Part shown: positions 35,001 through 37,661 of the stretch, piece by piece
Layout: each line of letters opens with the position of its first letter
Position numbering within the stretch: position 1 is the first letter of the stretch
From: Chloromonas sp. AAM2
Taxonomy: Eukaryota > Chlorophyta > Chlorophyceae > Chlamydomonadales > Chlamydomonadaceae
Reading direction: 5' to 3'
Length of the DNA: 37,661 nt
Assembly: GCA_004335635.1 (NCBI GenBank)
Contig: QAXH01000991.1
Span: forward strand, 1-37,661
Program-made: the position numbers and the translations under genes
Notes under the pieces: generated by a model
Told to the model about the DNA's origin: nothing
Database searches by the model: none
The model's input: the letters and a program-made list of their open reading frames with translations, nothing else

Positions 35001-37661
35001 AGGTTCCAGGTTGGGATACTAAAGAGTCAATGGCACCTTTGCACTGCTAGTATGATCAAGCCAAGTTCAACTGACATATCGGAATCTTCACCACCACAAG
35101 ATGAGCAGCAACAAGTATGTCGTATCATTCGTATGTATCAAAGGGTGCAGTGAGGCAGAATGGGGGGTGGGTAATGGACTGCATTTGTTGGGAGCGATTG
35201 TTTTACCACCAGATGCCCTGCTCTGGTTTTTTCAAAGGTGTTAAGGACATCTACGAGCGGCAACAGGTGATGAAATGGAGTCTATCTGGGCGGAAGCAGG
35301 ACGCAAGAAAGACCCTGCCTTTCTTCCTAGGTGAGATGAGGCAATGGCAGGGTGATGCCAGAGCCTTTGTCATACGTCTGTGTCCCACTTGCTACTCTTC
35401 GTTCTTTTCGTTTCTGCAAATCCTTCAGTCAATCAGGATCACACCAGTTGCTGCACACGGTAGCAATTACCATACGCATACCCGTCGCTACAAATTCTTT
35501 GCAATCATCTACCACTACAAGCCGTTGGCTACGACCATATGCAAGCGGTTGCTAGCATTAAGACGTCATCAGCCTTCTACCGGCGACAGCGGAACCAGGA
35601 ATTCTTCACAGCAGGCCTGCAGCAGGTTCCAAAGCTGTGCCTGCATTCCTGTTGCCTGCAGCTTTCCTTACCGGACCGGGAGGTGGCAAGACCACAGCAG
35701 CAACCCACCTTCTTCCCAAAGCCTTTCTTGCAACCCCTGGCACGCTGGACCCGCGTGTAGAGGCGATGCTGAACGAGTTGAAAGGGACACCTCTTTTTGC
35801 GAGCCTCCATACTGCATGTAAACACAACATGCTTTACAGGTAAGCACGTGCACCTCTTGGGTATGTTGCATATGGCTGTCCCTAGCCTGTGGGACTGCAG
35901 GTGAAGGGTCTGGCATAACTGGAAAGGGAAAAGGGTGTGTGAAATCGCTTGTGCACGAGGTTTGGCAGCTGGATGTGACAGGTGTTTGACTGCTGGGCTG
36001 AGGACCCTCTGTCACATGCAAACATGCTTTGCGAGGCCCGGCCTTGGAGGTTACATGTGTGGCTGCTGTTTGTATGTGAACAACTGGGCCACTCTTGACG
36101 CAGCCCAACACGGAGTGGGGACGCCAGGGTAGCACTACTTGAACCGAATCATGTAAACGCTATGCAAGAGCACAGCTAGCAACCGGCCGTCATGACAGCT
36201 TCCGAAAGGCCTGCCTCTATGGGGTCTACGGACATAATGCCATCCCAATCAGACTAGACACCGACAATGATTGAAAACAGCTGAACGTCAAGGCAATGTG
36301 CAGAAGGTGCTAATGTACCTGTTGCTAACCATGCATGCAAATGGTCTGGGAGACAGAAGAAGACTCATGTGCAATGTAATAACTTGGCCGGTCTGGCTGC
36401 AGGTACGACTTCGCTCAAGACGACAATGGCTTCGCTGTGGACCAGCAGTTCAATCTCCCAGTAGCGGCGTCATTGGCCCTACGCATTTTGTACATGCTAC
36501 TGGGCGAGCGTATCCCACGCCGTAGCCAGGCCAGCAACGACCCAGTTGTCTCCTTCGGAGATTTCGTCAGATGGGTGGCGACGCAGCCCTATGCTCGGTT
36601 GCTGCTGGAGCACCTGACACCCCCGGCAGTGGAAGCAATGGCTCGCACGGCATGGAAGAACAAGGTATAGCGTACTTGCCACCGGATGTGAACGTCAGTG
36701 TGGCAAACCTTAACACGGAACTTTCCTTTCCTTCTGTGCTTGATTGTTTTACACAACACCGCATGGCCGGCGATAATCTGCCAAGCTGCAGGTGCCGATC
36801 TAGTGATGCTGCTGCTGTTGCGTAGAAGGACCCAAGGCACTCCGGCGCACTCATCATTGTGCTCGACGAGGCCAGCTCGGTCTTTGAGTCTACTCAAGCG
36901 GACCAGCAGCAGCCAGGCAGCGGGGCACGGCGGTTCAGGCAGATGCTGACAGACCACGGGGAGAGATTGAGCCATATGGAGCAGCCCTTCACGCTTATGG
37001 TAGCTGGCACCCATTTTGACTGCACCATCGTAAGCAACCTGAGCAGTAAGTCAGTGTTGTCAGCCAGGCAGTATATCAAGCCATCAGTTTGCAGCACAGG
37101 CACTGTACACCTCTGCTGCGTTCAAATCATGTGTGGGCATGTCAGCTGAACCAACCTATTGGGCAGGGCGTGACCACATGTGTGTGTTCTGTGTACTGTG
37201 CAGGGTCTGGGCAGTGCCTTCCTGACATCGTGCCGTTGAACCTCTTGACGATTGATGGCTGCAAGCGTGTCATGAGTGACCTGTGTGAGCGGCTTGGGCA
37301 ACAACCAAGACAAGACGCACAAGATCTGCTAAACATCTTGGCACAGTTCTCTGGAGGCTGCCCTCGCATTCTGGAGTGTCTTCTGGTGGCCGCCGCAGAC
37401 ACCTATGGTCGGTTCAAGGGCGGCCAAGCTGATGCACCGGCCCGCTGGGATCGCTTCAACATCCCAGCCGCACATCTTCTGAAGGTGCGAGCATACTGCA
37501 CGTTGTTGGCGAGTCCAAGAACCTGTAACTAGTTCAGGATTCTCGTCCCTCTCGATTAACGCGCCTCGAAGTCACAGGCTTAGATCCGCCTTTCAATCAC
37601 GTCAAGTTGTACCTGTGCAGTCCGGCAGGGACTCTACTATGACCAGCAGGGGCTTGCACAC
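32010..37661 (+). CDS. P-loop NTPase with coiled-coil region, probable Crinkler/RHS-type (CR) protein, 3' partial
   Basis: Exons: 32010-32102 (IYHPGVLPNRED), 32288-32464, 34325-34480, 34723-34911, 35238-35330, 35626-35839, 36403-36664, 36826-37045, 37204-37484, and 37629 onward. All junctions from 32288 on agree in phase; from the ATG at 32290 they give about 541 aa before the window ends. Exon 2 is a charged coiled coil (LEEQLSDVRGRIGLKEQEIV, LLQEEKLLLLKEK). The NTPase core has Walker A LTGPGGGKTT (exon at 35626), FAVDQQFNLP, Walker B ALIIVLDEAS (36826), a sensor-like TLMVAGTHF, and a GGCPR motif (37204) like the G-PR of STAND-class and CR ATPases. In CR proteins of algae, fungi and oomycetes, a ubiquitin-like header and coiled coil precede such an NTPase and a nuclease follows. 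Header and nuclease are not seen here; the latter would lie beyond 37661. The 32102-to-32288 junction is off by one base. A generic STAND ATPase is the alternative. Confidence 0.7.
33165..33750. repeat. Diverged direct repeat inside an NTPase-gene intron
   Basis: Segments 33165-33315 and 33595-33750 align along their length, about 427 bp apart. They share TGTGTGCGCGT, TGTAGCACATACA and CACCGCAAGCGGCAG. Both lie in the 1.86-kb intron between the exons ending at 32464 and starting at 34325. Divergence is substantial, so the duplication is old. Confidence 0.65.

Noticed and set aside
1..37661. CRISPR arrays, bacterial operons, prophage or rRNA genes
   Set aside because: No spaced direct-repeat arrays, no bacterial gene organisation and no rRNA-like sequence were seen; the genes are intron-rich and eukaryotic.

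Overview
The window is nuclear DNA of a green alga. Its genes are split by many introns of roughly 50-750 bp with GT..AG ends, and their conserved frames join with matching phases. There are no bacterial operons or ribosome binding sites. The two-CGHC, KDEL-ended disulfide isomerase closely resembles the Chlamydomonas RB60 type as I remember it, and a short (TTAGGG)n tract is present. I infer Chlamydomonadales; the species cannot be fixed from sequence alone.

Layout. 1-1760: intergenic, with a 121-bp relic of the F-box/LRR-like family. 1761-6442 (-): complete 11-exon M20 amidohydrolase of the plant ILR1/IAR3 type (430 aa) with a signal peptide and C-terminal HEEL. 6633-8466 (+): frameshifted F-box/LRR-like gene. 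10777-12525 (+): a longer, mostly open paralogue. 12526-15910: non-coding, with copies of a short dispersed repeat and a pair of TGACGTCA palindromes. 15911-18164 (+): complete four-exon R-SNARE YKT6 (201 aa). 18165-20196: convergent intergenic space with a perfect hairpin. 20197-24021 (-): complete 13-exon protein disulfide isomerase (526 aa) in which two micro-exons split the first active site. 25546-28538 (-): EIF1AD-like eIF1A/OB-fold gene whose long last intron holds a tRNA-Cys(GCA), a 111-bp tandem duplication and a 27-bp minisatellite. 29438-31058 (-): weak candidate for an unrecognised gene in an AT-richer island. 32010-37661 (+): multi-exon P-loop NTPase gene with a coiled-coil region, leaving the window at its 3' end. 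It looks like the NTPase core of Crinkler/RHS-type (CR) proteins.

How the genes relate. PDI (ER folding), YKT6 (membrane fusion) and the HEEL-ended hydrolase all belong to the secretory system, but nothing shows co-regulation: each is an independent eukaryotic transcription unit. The fast-evolving parts are the F-box/LRR-like family (one open copy, one broken copy, one fragment) and the CR-like NTPase gene, which is the best candidate for a little-described system. Exon models were built by hand from conserved protein motifs, splice dinucleotides and phase, without transcripts or database searches.
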